A stretch of DNA of 64,000 bases. Source: Adiantum capillus-veneris. Its lineage: Eukaryota; Streptophyta; Polypodiopsida; Polypodiales; Pteridaceae. The translations under genes and the position numbers were made by a program. Below, piece by piece: positions 11,591 through 24,603 of the stretch (the first letter of the stretch is position 1; each line of letters opens with the position of its first letter). The notes under the pieces were generated by a model that was given only the letters and a program-made list of their open reading frames with translations, did not search any database and was not told the DNA's origin. Location: assembly GCA_014529385.2 (NCBI GenBank), contig CM043958.1, positions 87,017,025 to 87,081,024 of the forward strand, written 5' to 3'.

Positions 11591-12980
11591 AGACATTCTA
11601 CACGTAGGATGTCTCAAGGGGGTTCTGGAGACCAAATTTGAAAATTTTGACTGCACTAGTGGGTTCAGAGGGTAGGTTTAACCCTGGTTACATATTGACT
11701 TGGGTGTTTTTCCCTATTTTTGTTGACCAAAAGACAAAAGGCGGAGTCAGAAAACATAAAATTTTAGAAAAGGCTTAAATTGAGTGATTTTTGCATGTTT
11801 TTGCAATTGTGAAGCATACTTGCACTTGCTGAGAGCATAAGGAAGCATCAGGGACACTTCAATCTCAAAAAATCAGCAGTAGACATCCTACGTGTAGGAT
11901 GTCTACAGGGTGATCTGGGCACTTTTTTGAAAATCTGAGGTTACCAGTGTGTTTAGAAGGTAGGTTTTACCCTATTTTCACATGGAAAGGGGAACTTGAC
12001 CATAGCTTGACAGGATAAGGCCAGATAGACTGAAATTGCCTGACATCCTACCCAAATTGTGCCAAGGCATTATTCCAAGACCAAAACCATAGGATGACTG
12101 CAGGAGCATGATCTGCATGATGTATTGAGTGACTGAGAGAGTTTTCATCTCATTTGGGGGAGAAACGGGGGTCCTAAGCAGACTTTAGCACTTTTGACTG
12201 AAAAAGACTAGAACAGCTAAAATTGGTATCTTTTGAAATCCAAACCAAAATCTGAGCATACCACTGGGTTGCTGACATCAAGGGGAAGCTTTGGGTCAAG
12301 TCTGGGGTCAAACAGGCCAAAAAGACATCCTACGCGTAGGATGTCATATGTGTGATTTTGCACTCCAAACTTAATTTTGAGCATACCAGAGTGATCACTA
12401 CCTTAAGGAGAGTCTGTGGTTCAAATTTGGGGCAATTATGAGCAGTTAGACATCCTACACATAGACAAATTCAAATTGTGGACATAGCAGGGTGTTGTAT
12501 AGCCTTAGGCAAGCCTCCTAGTCAAATTTGGTCCAATTTGGAGTTGATTTGACTTGGGAATTCATCAGAACAGACATCAGGCTTTTGAAACAGATTCTTG
12601 ATCATTTGACCAACCTATAGGTGTCAGAATCAAAAAGTAAAAATAGCTGTGAGTTTAGAAAATCAAGGGGAAGCTACAGTGCAAGTTTGAGCTGAAACAG
12701 AGAAAAAAAACATCCTACGTGTAGGATGTCTCCAGCTTGATTTAGGACTCCAAACCAACCTATGAGCACACCACTGTGATCAACACATCAAGGAGAAGTT
12801 GGGGTGAAAATTTCAAGTTATTCTGAGCAAAAAGACATCCTACGCGTAGGATGTCTCAAGGCCATTTCTAGGTCCAAATGAAATTCTGAGCATACCATTG
12901 TGTTGCTAGACTTAAGGGGAGTCTCTGGACCAAATTTTGTTAAATTCTGAGCATATAGACATCCTACGCGTAGGATGTCT
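11591..12980 (+). repeat. Leader array of palindrome-bearing tandem units
   Basis: In the untranslated leader a 24-bp palindrome (AGACATCCTACG plus its reverse complement) recurs. It is perfect at 12833-12856 and 12957-12980, and near-perfect at 11881-11904, 12323-12346 and 12710-12731. It is degenerate at 11591-11614, 12448 and 12572. From 12323 on, start-to-start distances are about 125, 124, 136, 125 and 124 bases, and the spacer repeats the phrases 'gagcataccactg' and 'caaggggaagct' with drift. This is a tandem array of about six units whose palindrome is better kept than the spacer. No ORF crosses it. Confidence 0.9.
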
Positions 12981-13434
12981 CTAGGCCAGTTTTAGGGTCC
13001 AACTATAATTGTGACCATACAGAAGTGTTCACAGTGTCACAGAGATCCCAAATCTTTTTTCAAAATTGAATTTCGACTCGTTTTGACCATTCTAAACTGC
13101 AATTCACTGTTTTGGCCATAACTTTCAATAACGGTATCGGATCGGAAAAGTTTTTATATCAAAACGTAGCCTGAGAGCGGCTCTACAGCTCTGAGAGCAA
13201 AAGTTGAACTAAATGTGCCATCGAAAACCATTTAAGTCAACTTTGAAAAAAAACGTCGTTTGAGGCCTCAAAATTCATCCGCAAGTTAAGGGTGTCTGAA
13301 AGCGACAATTTGCGAGAATTGTGACGAAACGGTTGCGGTTTTGGACATAGTTTCGACTTTTCCCTTACCAAAGCACTTGAACACAGTGGACTAAGTCTAC
13401 TTGAACCAAGAAAAAGCTCTTAAGCCCAGAAATC

Positions 13435-14564
13435 ATGTCTACCCTAGATTCAAATGCAACTTACACAAGCTTGGAGATCCCGACGATAGAGGAATATCCT
13501 CCCACAATGGATCTTCCAAACTTGCAATTGATAAAGACCCATCTTGTTGAGAGAGTTTGGATGATTGGTCATGAGAGTGAAGGACTATATACATTGACGA
13601 CAATGAGGTCAATCTTTATAGGTGCTCAGATCCGTACCTAGAAGAGATAATGGATTACAAGCTCTTATATGTCTACACATACGGAGTCGACTGTCAATGG
13701 AGATCTATAGTTGTCGACGAGTATGGACGAGAATACAGAGTTGTAGAAAGCACAAATCCACATAATGTACTAGAAAGAGGTGAATATTTGGTCAATGAAG
13801 GACCACAAATGCCTCCACCAAACACGAGAATTCCTATAGGAGTTCCAAGAAGAGAGCCACCATGATTCCCTTCAAGAGCGATAACGAGAGAAGGATTGGG
13901 AGAGTCTCTGGTTAGACTTGTAGACAATCGATGAGTTAGACCATCCCAAGTCCAGAAATGGGTAAACAGAAAATACTCTGGAGATGAATATCCGAGAGAT
14001 CACGTAACGGCTTTTAGAAGAGTGATTAGAGCAGAGGAAGTTTCAAATTTTGCGACACAGTTTGCGGGATTTGGATTGACTCTAGAAGATGATGCAGCTA
14101 CATGGTTCGACTCGGTGGAAAAATGGGATTTTGAGACCATAAATGAGTTGTTTGAGGAGTTTATTGAAGAATTCTCGCCAAAAGGCATTGCTCACAACAC
14201 GGTCTCACAAATCCATAGATTCAAACAGAAAGAGGATGAATCAGTACACAAAGCATCATTACGGCTCAAGAGATATGTTAAGCTCTGTTCGAGAGCGAAA
14301 TTACCTACGCAAGCACGACTAATGCTGATCTTTATCCAAGGAATGAGACATGCGGGCCTTCAGAAGGATCTGCATATGATAAGGAGGATGACGCTAAATG
14401 AGTTGATCAAAGAAGCTCTTTATCTAGTGGATAACTGTGAGGCATACAAAGAAAAGGACTTAAAGAGTCAAGAAGATGACACATCCTCTCAGCACAGTGT
14501 TTCACAGATAAGTGAGTCCATTGCCAAGCCAGGGTTATACAAATTGGCAAGCGGGTATTTCTGA
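13435..14564 (+). pseudogene. gag, N-terminal part (retrotransposon Gag capsid-like domain)
   Basis: The ATG at 13435 opens a 68-codon frame (MSTLDSNATYTSLEIPT). A frame change leads into 13650-14564, which is interrupted by stops at 13863-13865 and near 13931. The stretch from 14022 shows the Retrotrans_gag pattern: FGLTLEDDAATWFDSV, then LFEEFIEEFSP, FKQKEDESVHKASLRLKRY and LPTQARLMLIFIQGM. The frame stops at 14564 just after KPGLYKLASGYF, where a ~4.3-kb insertion begins. The continuation appears at 18.85 kb. Gag would form the particle that packages element RNA in the cytoplasm. Confidence 0.85.
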
Positions 14565-15220
14565 GCAATGAAATAATCGAGCAAGTCCCTTTAAACATTC
14601 TTTATTACTAAGAGAAAATTGCAGAAGTACAAGAGGGTTTTCCATTGTTGCAAACTAACCCCACAACCAAACTCAAATACCATGATGACTAATCCCATGG
14701 AATCAAACTTGGAGCCAATTTCAATCATGGAACAAATAAATGCCCCCAACTTCTCGCAAGTGTCGACGAAATCATTCCACATCGATGCTTGTGACAAGCC
14801 AAGGGCACCTAGCATATGCTGTTCTAGCACTTTCCACCTCTATTATCCACTTCGAATACATTTCCATCCATAGTCTTCGGGATTCTTCGAAGTGCACTTT
14901 TTCAACCTATCAAACATGACTCCGGAGTGCATACAATGTAATGTTCTATAGTGGTTTGTACCATTAGCGTAGGCCTCTAGAATTCACTCTCCTATAGATA
15001 GCCATTTATCAAAGTGTAAAATGGTGTCTCAGAGTAAAAAGTGAGCAACCCCAACCAAGGGCCTAAGCAGTGTTAGAAAAAAACCAGGGTTCAGTGTATT
15101 TTAAGCAATCTCAAGAGCATGCGATCTGGATCGCACCTTTGAGCTCTATGTCTAGGGTGAAGCTGAAAGTGCCAACATCTCTCACCAAAATGAAGGCTTG
15201 CTGTTAAAAACCACAGAACC

Positions 15221-15264
15221 ATATCTCTCTCTCTCTCTCTCTCTCCCTCTCTCTCTCTCTCTCT
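15221..15264. repeat. (CT)n microsatellite
   Basis: CT run with one interruption (ccct). Confidence 0.95.
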
Positions 15265-15778
15265 AACCAAACCTTAAGTAATCTACCAGGACCAAAATAC
15301 AAAAGTCTACAAGCCATCTAGCACAAAGAAGTTGCTTGCTATAAAAAACTCTATATCAGCAGCATACTAAATTTTCCAGCCAACAAAAACAGTATCTAGA
15401 ACATGCTGAAATTACTTCCAAGCATGGCCAGCTCCAAAGGCTAGTTTTGAAGCAAAACTTCCTATTCTATCATAAAGACTCTTCAAAACCAGCCCAGAAA
15501 GCATCTCCCCACCTCATGACAAATGAAGTCAGAGAAGATTGCAGGTGAATACACACTCTAGAATATCCATCTTCTTCCTGCTGCATCTCAAAAGCAAGAG
15601 GATCATCTACAGACATACGGCACCTAGCTTGTTACCTCTCAAGCAGCTCTATTTCCACTCGAATGTTGCCATAAATTTCCTCCAATGATTCCAAATAAAA
15701 AAGCTTGCTTCCTGGTAGAAAAACGACACATGGCAGCTTACAAAGTCCACATTCATGACAACTTTATGGTGGCCTTCA

Positions 15779-16414
<636 letters not shown>

Positions 16415-16457
16415 CGCCACACTCAAAGTGGGAGTCTGCTAGGACCTAAGAAGAAGC

Positions 16458-16581
<124 letters not shown>

Positions 16582-16790
16582 CTGAAGGCGAGCAGATGGT
16601 GTAGTGGGGAGGGAGGCGAAGCATCCTGAGAAGGGGGGAAGGAGCACATGCAAGGGCTCTCCCCGCACACGCTTTTCTGGCTTCAAAGTAATTTTTTCTT
16701 CTGTGACTACAACCGCACTGACTGGAGGAGGTGATCTCGGCCGCCAGCTGAAGGGGACCGCACGCTCCAGTATATCCTTGGTCTGCTGCT

Positions 16791-16822
16791 GCAACCATTC
16801 CGCGCCGGCGCGGAATGGTTGC
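16791..16822. repeat. Perfect 32-bp palindrome without spacer
   Basis: The arm gcaaccattccgcgcc is followed at once by its reverse complement. With mismatches the symmetry extends to about 36 bases per side. It sits 19 bases left of the MITE. Confidence 0.95.
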
Positions 16823-16840
16823 AGTAGCAAACCAGTGAAA

Positions 16841-17293
16841 GGGAAAATTACCAAAATACTCCTTTAAGTTGCCCTCAAATTTCAAAAGTTCCCAAAGTAC
16901 CCCCGATCTTTTGTCCTAAATTCCCAAAATACGCCCGGTTATGAGATTAAATTTCTCCAAAGATAAATTTTTTTTGAAGCTTTTCATAAGAACACTGATT
17001 GTCTATCAATACAACATGCTAAAACTAGAATTTTGAGTTGGTTATGTAGGCTCTGGAGACGAATTGCTTCATTATTGTTTGAACATAATTGCCCTTTTTG
17101 TGAGGTAATTTGTGACAAACTCCATGCTAAGCACTCAAAAACGGATCTCAATTGTTGCAAAGGAATAAAGATTAGAAAATCTTGAAGAATCCAACCAAAA
17201 TAGATACAAGGGTATTTTGAGAATTTCTAAAATATGAGGGGTATTTTGAGGATTTCCACAAATAATTAGAGGGGTACTTTGATAATCTTCCCT
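16841..17293. mobile_element. 453-bp MITE-like element
   Basis: The left end GGGAAAATTACCAAAATACT and the right end, read in reverse, AGGGAAGATTATCAAAGTAC are similar terminal inverted repeats. TGAAA flanks both sides (16836-16840 and 17294-17298), giving a plausible 5-bp target duplication. The interior is AT-rich, non-coding and contains further 'ggggtattttga' phrases. Superfamily not assigned. Confidence 0.65.
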
Positions 17294-18435
17294 TGAAAAA
17301 AATAGGATTTGTCAAAATGAGTTGGATTCCAAGCTTTTGTGTATGATTTATTTTTTGTTGTCGCTTTTCTCACTCGCACCTACAATTGCTGCGTTTTGCC
17401 CATTTGCTGCTTCATGTCCATAGGATCACGACCACACAATTTGGCTCTTGCTAAATATCAGACTCTCAAGGATATGGGATCCTTGAGAGCCTGCCATGTA
17501 GCCGCGAGGACAACCTACTTTAGTAGATTAACCAGTCAGCAGTTCGTTCCACCAAACATGTTTGAACATAAGCTACAAATGAGCACGAACTCTGTTTAAC
17601 ACAACTCGAGATCCAAACTAGGGCAGGCTACGAATGAGCACGAAATCTGTTCAACATAAGTCAAGATTCGAACCAACACTCTCGATTCATTCCAACATGG
17701 TATACCCCATAGCGCTAATGATATTCATATTTATCCTAAGTCACAGACGACAGTACTGAGATTGGAGGGACATTAAATTGTAGCCATAGACGTCAGCATG
17801 TAGAAGAAACAGTTCTTTTGTACCTATGTTCCTGTGATGGTTGCTCTTGTTTACCTATTGTTGCAAAAGATATGGTAGGCTTTGGAAGTTGTAAATCACC
17901 ATTCTTTGAGCTAGGACTAAAAGATTCTTTCAATCTTGCATGGATATCCTAGGAGTAGATTATTCTCTAGTTGTGCCATGGCCTTGGGTGTTTTTAACAG
18001 TGAGAGCACTCACAATATAGAAGTTTTAAGGAATTGTTGCTTCATGACTTTATCTCTGCATCCAACAGGCAAATGCAACTGAGACTTGGTCCTTTCCTCT
18101 GTAGAAGAACTTGCATTTGGCTTTGGTCGGCTCTAGTCGTATCGTTTTTGTCTACTGATCTCACATGAATAGACGTTAGGCAAGAAATTGTCTCAAGGAA
18201 AGTGGCTCCAAAAGCAAAATGATCAGATAAAGCAGCAATTTGGAGGTCCTGCAAAAGGCACCTCTTCAAGCTTTACTTTATCCTTAAATTTGCAATTAGG
18301 AGGGCTCGGAGAATTAAGAGGCAGCTTAGAAGCCAATGTTGCACAAGCTGCCAACGAACTTAGGTGAAACAAGAAGGTTTGACTTGATCTTTTGGTAATT
18401 AGTAAAATGGAGCTTGCCAAATTTTTTACAACTTA

Positions 18436-18835
18436 TTTTTGAGAGGAGGTATGCGACATGGAATTGAATTTTATATGTTTCAAGTATAAAGAGATTGCTT
18501 GTGCCTCCGGTATTCAATTTTTATATTGGTTCTAAAATCTCATTTTTTGTCGATTGAGTGTTAGATTTGTGTAGTGAAAGTAATGTGCATGACCTAATTT
18601 TTTTCTTTCACCATTGTTGACATTATTTTTTTCTTTTAGCATTTTTGAGAGGAGGTGCGCCACATGGAATTGAATTGTATATGTTTCAAATATGAAGAGA
18701 TTGCTTGTGCCTCGCGTATTTAATTTTCATATTGGTTCTAAAATCTCAATTTTGTCGATTGAGTGTTAGATTTGTGTAGTGAAGGTAATGTGCATGACAT
18801 AATTTTTTTCTTTCACCGTTGTTACTATTGTATCA
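18436..18835. repeat. 216-bp tandem duplication
   Basis: Copy 1 begins at 18436 (tttttgagaggaggt) and copy 2 at 18652. They share the phrases 'agagattgcttgtgcct' and 'gattgagtgttagatttgtg' and are roughly 90% alike by eye. Non-coding. Confidence 0.9.
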
Positions 18836-18847
18836 ATTTGCTCGAAT

Positions 18848-19117
18848 TTGTCTTCGCTCGATTTTTTTTGCTCGGTGATTAGAAATCTCCCCAAGCCAAT
18901 GGCACCTATTGATCAAGAAAAGCTTATCGACGACTTGGTCAAGAGGTTGATTCCTCTTGTAAGGTCTGATTCGAGAGAGCCGAAGTGGTGTGAAATTGAG
19001 AGAAAATGGACGAACCATACAGGGGGAAGAGTGCTATTATAGCATGGAAAACGCTAGGGAGAGGTATGTACAACCTATTCCAGAAGCACCTACTCCACCT
19101 AGATACATTACGGGGAA
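18848..19117 (+). pseudogene. gag continuation up to the copia insertion
   Basis: The frame reads IRNLPKPMAPIDQEKLIDDL, then PKWCEIERKW. A frame change then leads to GEECYYSMENARERYVQPIP and APTPPRYITGN, where the copia element enters. After the copia the sequence resumes with APGPVGVLRPQL, so the two sides join smoothly. Confidence 0.7.
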
Positions 19118-19304
19118 TGTTGGGTTAAAGGCCCGTGTGCCCGGCTGCCCGTTGTTCAGCCGCCCATGTACAGCCATTCATTTACTCATTCATAATAACT
19201 ATACTCATAACTACACATTGTAGTGTGAGTACCGCCCCGCCACACACTGTGTCTATCTCCTTCTTCGTGTTGGCTCTCTGTGTGTGTGCTCTCCGATCCC
19301 AACA
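19118..19304 (+). repeat. Copia 5' LTR (187 bp)
   Basis: Matches 24604-24790 except at one position. Confidence 0.98.
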
Positions 19305-19306
19305 AG

Positions 19307-19318
19307 TGGTATCAGAGC
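19307..19318 (+). other. Copia primer-binding site
   Basis: TGGTATCAGAGC, complementary to initiator-Met tRNA, two bases after the 5' LTR. Confidence 0.95.
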
Positions 19319-20486
19319 TTGGTAGTGAGAGCATTGAGAGCTTCATCATCATTGTTGAGTGTGTTGAAACTTGCTGCTGTTTCATTGCCGTTTTTCGGTT
19401 TCGCGCACGCGCGCATTTCTAAAGAGCAGAAGGTTTTTCTGAGCTTGGCATTGGAAGGTTCAACACTCCGCGAGAATTTTCACCAGGTGTCCTAGGGTTT
19501 AACCCCCCTTTCGGAGCCATTCGTGCCATTAGAAATCCCATCCGAGCTACAGACTAGGAGCTGCATTTTTCAGCTCTCTTTGGTAGTTTTCTGCTGCCAG
19601 AGCTTCCATAGCCATTACAGGTGCCATTGTTGTAGTGTCTTCCACTTACGTGAGCCCACAGCTCATTTGAGAGTGTGTAGCCTCTTCTTGGAGTGGCCTC
19701 ATACACACAGATAGAGTGGGAGTTTGGCGGCATTGTCTTCTTCGACTACAGGTACAGGTACAGGTGCAGGTACAGGTACAAGTACGGGTACAGGTTACAG
19801 GTTACAGGGAGCTTTGGATACAGGTTTCTTCTGTGGTTACAAAACATGTATTTTGACTGTGGGACAGCCATGCATATGGTTGTGGTTTGAGTGGGAGCTT
19901 CTACTCTTCTGGGCAGTCTGTTTATGCGTGTTCTTGAGCTACAGGTTTACATCATCTATGTATGTTGATGGATGTGGATATGGCAGTTTGACAGACACTC
20001 TTTATGCATGATATTGTGGAGATTTGGTTCACTTATACATAGAGCGGGTTTGCTCTTGCTTGCAGTGTTGCGGTTTGAGTACGGACAGGTACTTGGTTGA
20101 CAGTAGAGATTGGACTTCGTTGAGCTTGTGCATTGGTTATATGCTCACTTGGATCCATTTATGCTCACGGATTTGTGTAATCTTGGTCAGCTTATGTCTC
20201 TATTGTGGTTATTCAGACATGGAGTATGTTTATGCCTCTATGACAGCTCATTGTTGATGCATTTTGTGGCACAGTTTGCCTAGGCCGGTTGAGTTACAGG
20301 TGTCACGGGTTTATGCATTTGTTTGTGGATTTCTACGTACGTTTTTTTGACCATATTATGGGCTGATTTATACTCTATGCGTTTGCTCTTTGATTGAGCA
20401 GCAGGTGTTGTCAGATTTGCAACACTACTTTGTTGTGGCAGTTTGTTGGTTGGTTACAGGTTTCTCATTGTTGCATTCTTGTTGTA

Positions 20487-23400
20487 ATGGGCACTAAAGA
20501 GGACACAGTTTTCAATATTGAGAAATTGGATGGTGCTAATTTCTCATATTGGAAAGATCAGATTTGGGATGTCTTGGTGCAGAAGAAACAGATTCGACCT
20601 CTAAAGTTGCAGGGAGTTAAGCCAGAGAACATGGAGAGGGATGATTAGGAGGAGTTGGATGAGATGTGCAGGTCTACCATTAGGCTTTCCCTTTCAAAGT
20701 CTGTTTATTACAATGTGAAAGATGCACAGGGTGGAGCTTATGAGCTATGGCAGCGGATTTGCGATATGTATGATAAGCATTCGGCTGCTTCTATGGTGTA
20801 TTGGATTAAAAAGCTTATTGATTTGCGAATGGAGGAAGGTGCTTCCATGAATGTGCATTTGAATGAGTTCAATACAATTTTCAGCCAACTTGCTACGCAG
20901 AAAATTACGTTTGAGGACAATGTAAAAGCTATGTTTTTACTTGTCACGTTGCCTGAGTCATGGGACACATTTAGGACAGCCATAAGTAACTCGGTTCCTG
21001 CGGATGAGTTGACAAGTACTAATGTGGAGTCTAGTCTTCTCACAGAAGAGATTAATCGAAAGAATAATGCAGGTAGTAAGTCTTCTAGTGCAATGGTTGT
21101 CAGAGGCAGGACTATGGACAAGTATAAGTCCAACAGGGGTAAATCTAGAAGCAATTCCCGTGCAGGCACAAGTAAAAAGGATGTGGAATGTTTTCATTGT
21201 GGTAGAAAAGGCCATTTCAAAAAGGATTGCTACAAGTGGAAAAGGGAAAATGGAGATGGTAAGAAGAAAGACCATGATGCTAAGGACAAGCCTAAGTCCA
21301 ATGTCAAGATTGAGGAGTTAAATGCAACACAGGGAGAGTGTAGCTCTCAAGATGACCATGTATGTGCTCCGACTAGTGCTACTAGTGAAGAGCTTGGTGA
21401 TGTGTTGCTTGCATCCTATTTTGATGACGCTTTTCTTCTCACTCATGAGCGTAGTATGCCTATGGATTGGGTCATTGACAGTGGTGCTTCTTTTCACGTT
21501 ACGCCTCATAGGTCGTGGTTTCATGACTATGATGCTTCGAGCACAGGTACTGTCAGGATTGCCGATGGGCGTTCTATGCAGATTCATGGCATTGGGGATA
21601 TTCATTTGGCTATGCCAAACTCTACTACGTTTGTCTTGCAGTGTGTGCGTCATGTGCCGGCTCTTGCAAAAAGCTTGATTAGCGTGGGTCAGTTGGATTC
21701 ACTTGGTTTCAATGTATCTTTTGGTGATGGAGGTTGGAAGATCACTAAGGGCAGCCTTGTTTTGGTTAAAGGTGCTAAGAGGAATACGTTGTATTCCCTT
21801 TGTGTAGCTAGTGTGGCTGATCACATTGTGGGGATCACTGAGCAACCTCCTGCTTCTTTATGGCATCAGCGTTTGGGGCATATGTCACTAAAAGGTTTGA
21901 AGTTGTTGGCACATGCGGATTACATTCCCGTTTCAGATTTTGGTGGTTTTGAGTTTTGTGAGCATTGCCTTTATGGTCGACATGCTCGGTCTTCTCATAA
22001 GAAAAGTGTTCCACACAGATCTTTGGAAAAGCTAGCTTTGGTGCATAGTGATGTATGTGGGCCGATGCCCAATGCTTCTCTTGGAGGTGCTATGTATTTT
22101 GTTACGTTCATTGATGATGCTAGCAGGAAGGTATGGGCATACCCCATTCGTAAGAAGGATATGGTGTTTGATATATTTAAGCAATGGTTGGCTCTTGTTG
22201 AGAACCAATCAGGTTGTAAGTTGAAGTGCTTACGTACGGAAAATGGGGGTGAATTTATGTCTCATGCTTTCACAACATTATGTGTTGAGAAGGGTATACG
22301 GCGCGAGCTTAGTGCTCCCTATACACCTCCTCAAAATGGTGTGGCAGAGCGCATGAACAGGACTATACAGGAAAAAGTCCGTAGTATGCTTTCTATGGCT
22401 GGTTTGTCAAATGGATTTTGGGCTGAAGCTGTTGCCACTTTTGTGCATTTGATAAATCGTTCACCTAGTGTTCCTTTGGGCTTCAAAGTGCCTGAAGAGG
22501 TATGGACAGGTTTGCCACCTTCGTATGGTCACCTTCGTATGGTCACCTTCGTGTTTTTGGCTGTGAAGATTATGTACATGTACCTAAGGCAAAACGCAGC
22601 AAATTGGATCCAAAGAGCAAGAGATGTATCTTCTTGGGTTATGGTAGCTCTGGTGAGATGGGTTATCGATTGTGGGATCCTATTGACAGGAAGATTGTGC
22701 GCAGCCATGATGTTGTTTTTCATGAGGACTCTATGTATAGAGCATCACCGCGAACGGTTGAGGTTCGGCGTGTGATATTTGAGGAGGATGGTCATCGGTA
22801 TGATGGTCCCATGGCTGCTCGTGGGCAGCCCATTGACCCTCAAGTGGGAGATCAGCCCTTGTTGGGAGATCATGTAGATGTGGGACAGCCAGATGCACCT
22901 CCTGCACAGTCTTTGAGGCGTTCAGAGCGGCGTGCAAGATAGCCTCAGCGTTTTGTGCCTTCTATGGATTATGTATTGTTGACTGATTGCGGGGAGCCAT
23001 CATGTTATGATGAGGCCATGTCTAGTGTTGACAAGCTCAAGTGGGAGCTGGCTATGCAGTCAGAGATGGATTCGTTGATCCAAAATAAAACGTGGGAGCT
23101 TACTCCTTTGCCAAAGGGTAAGAAGGCACTACCATGCAAGTGGGTTTACAAGATAAAATTGTGTTCAATTGATGCAAAGACTAGGTACAAAGCAAGGCTT
23201 GTGGCTAAAGGATTCAAGCAACAGAAGGGCATTGATTTTGACGAGATCTTCTCCCCAGTGGTGAAGATGTCTACTTTGCGTATGTTGTTTGCTTTGGTAG
23301 CTACAGAAGACATGGAGTTGAAACAAATGGATGTAAAGACAGCTTTCTTACATCCGGACTTGCACGAGGATTTGTACATGGAGCAACCAAGTGGGTTTGT

Positions 23401-24547
23401 TATTCATGGCTCAAAGAAGATGGTATGCCGGCTTCTTAAGACCTTGTATGGGCTGAAGCAATCATCTCGTGAATGGTATCGTAAGTTTGATGCATTCATG
23501 AGTTCATTGGGCTATGTACGCAGTTATGAGGACCCATGCCTCTATACTCGCAAGGCTGCAGATGGTAGTCTTATTGTTTTGGTTTTGTATGTGGATGACA
23601 TGTTGATCGCATGGAAGTGTATTTCTAATGTGGATGCCTTGAAACATAGGCTACATGAGACCTTTTCCATGAAGGATCTTGGGGATGCCAGTCATATTTT
23701 GGGTATGCGGATCACTCGTGATCGTTCTCGCAAGATGCTCTTTCTTAGTCAGAAAGAGTACATTGACAGGGTGCTTGAGCGTTTTCATATGGAAGGGGGG
23801 AAGGCCATTAGTACCCCGTTGCCTCCATATGTAAAACTCAGCCATGATGACTGCCCTCAGACAGATTTGGAGACTACAGAGATGTCTCAGATTCCCTATG
23901 CGTCAGCTGTTGGTTCCTTGATGTATGCCATGGTGGCTACGCGTCCAGATCTTGCTCATGCAGTTGGTGTGGTTAGCAGGTACATGTCTAACCCGGGCAA
24001 GCGTCATTGGGATGCAGTGAGAGGTATTCTCAGATACTTGAGAGGGACTTCAGAGTTGTCCCTATGTTATGGTGAGAAGGATATGTATGTTTGCGGATAT
24101 ACAGATTCAGACTATGCAGGGTCAGTGGACTCGAGGAAGTCTACTAGCGGCTATGTGTTCACAGTTGCAGGTGGACCGGTTTCGTGGGCATCACGTTTAC
24201 AGCCATGCGTTGCTTTGAGCACTACAGAGGCTGAATATATGGCTGCCACTGAGGCTGCCAAGGAGGCCGTATGGCTCTCACGACTAGTGGGAGATCTTGG
24301 TATCGCTGGTGATGCTCCGATTCTACATTGTGATAGCCAGAGTGCCATAGCGTTGGCACGGAATCCTGTCTTCCATGCGAAGACAAAGCACATTGAGGTG
24401 AGGTATCACTTCATACGAGAGGTGCTAGAGGACAAGCGCATAGAGCTTGTCAAGGTACACACTGACGATAACCCTGCTGATCTACTCACGAAGTCGTTAC
24501 CCTCACAGCGGTTTGCACACTGTAGATCGCTGATAGGTATGGCTTGA
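20487..24547 (+). pseudogene. Copia Gag-Pol polyprotein with three disabling lesions
   Basis: The start MGTKEDTVFNIEKLDGANFS is chosen because it opens the copia Gag (UBN2-like) domain; 1.2 kb of leader precedes it. A TAG at 20646-20648 falls in ERDD*EELDEMC. The zinc knuckle CFHCGRKGHFKKDC is at 21190-21231 and the protease WVIDSGASFHVTPH at about 21468. Integrase has the HHCC finger (WHQRLGH ... CEHC), HSDVCGP, then RTENGGEF where Asp is usual (codon 22239-22241), and GVAERMNRT. A 14-bp duplication (22518-22531/22532-22545) shifts the frame and a TAG follows at 22940-22942. Reverse transcriptase (LVLYVDDM at about 23580) and RNase H (TDSDYAG, STTEAEYMA, CDSQSA) are intact in one frame from 22943 to the stop at 24547. 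Confidence 0.95.
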
Positions 24548-24593
24548 CTTCTTTTGCTGTACTTTGGCCACTTTAAAGGCACACTGCCTTTTA

Positions 24594-24603
24594 AGTGGGA
24601 GAT
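24594..24603 (+). other. Copia polypurine tract
   Basis: The purine-rich AAGTGGGAGA stretch immediately before the 3' LTR primes plus-strand synthesis in this family. Confidence 0.8.

Noticed and set aside
11591-12980. CRISPR-like array
   Set aside because: The units are whole ~125-bp tandem repeats with similar, not unique, spacers, in a plant retrotransposon leader.
20738-21653. Minus-strand ORFs of 105-143 aa opposite the copia polyprotein
   Set aside because: They are shadows of a clear plus-strand gag-pol frame.
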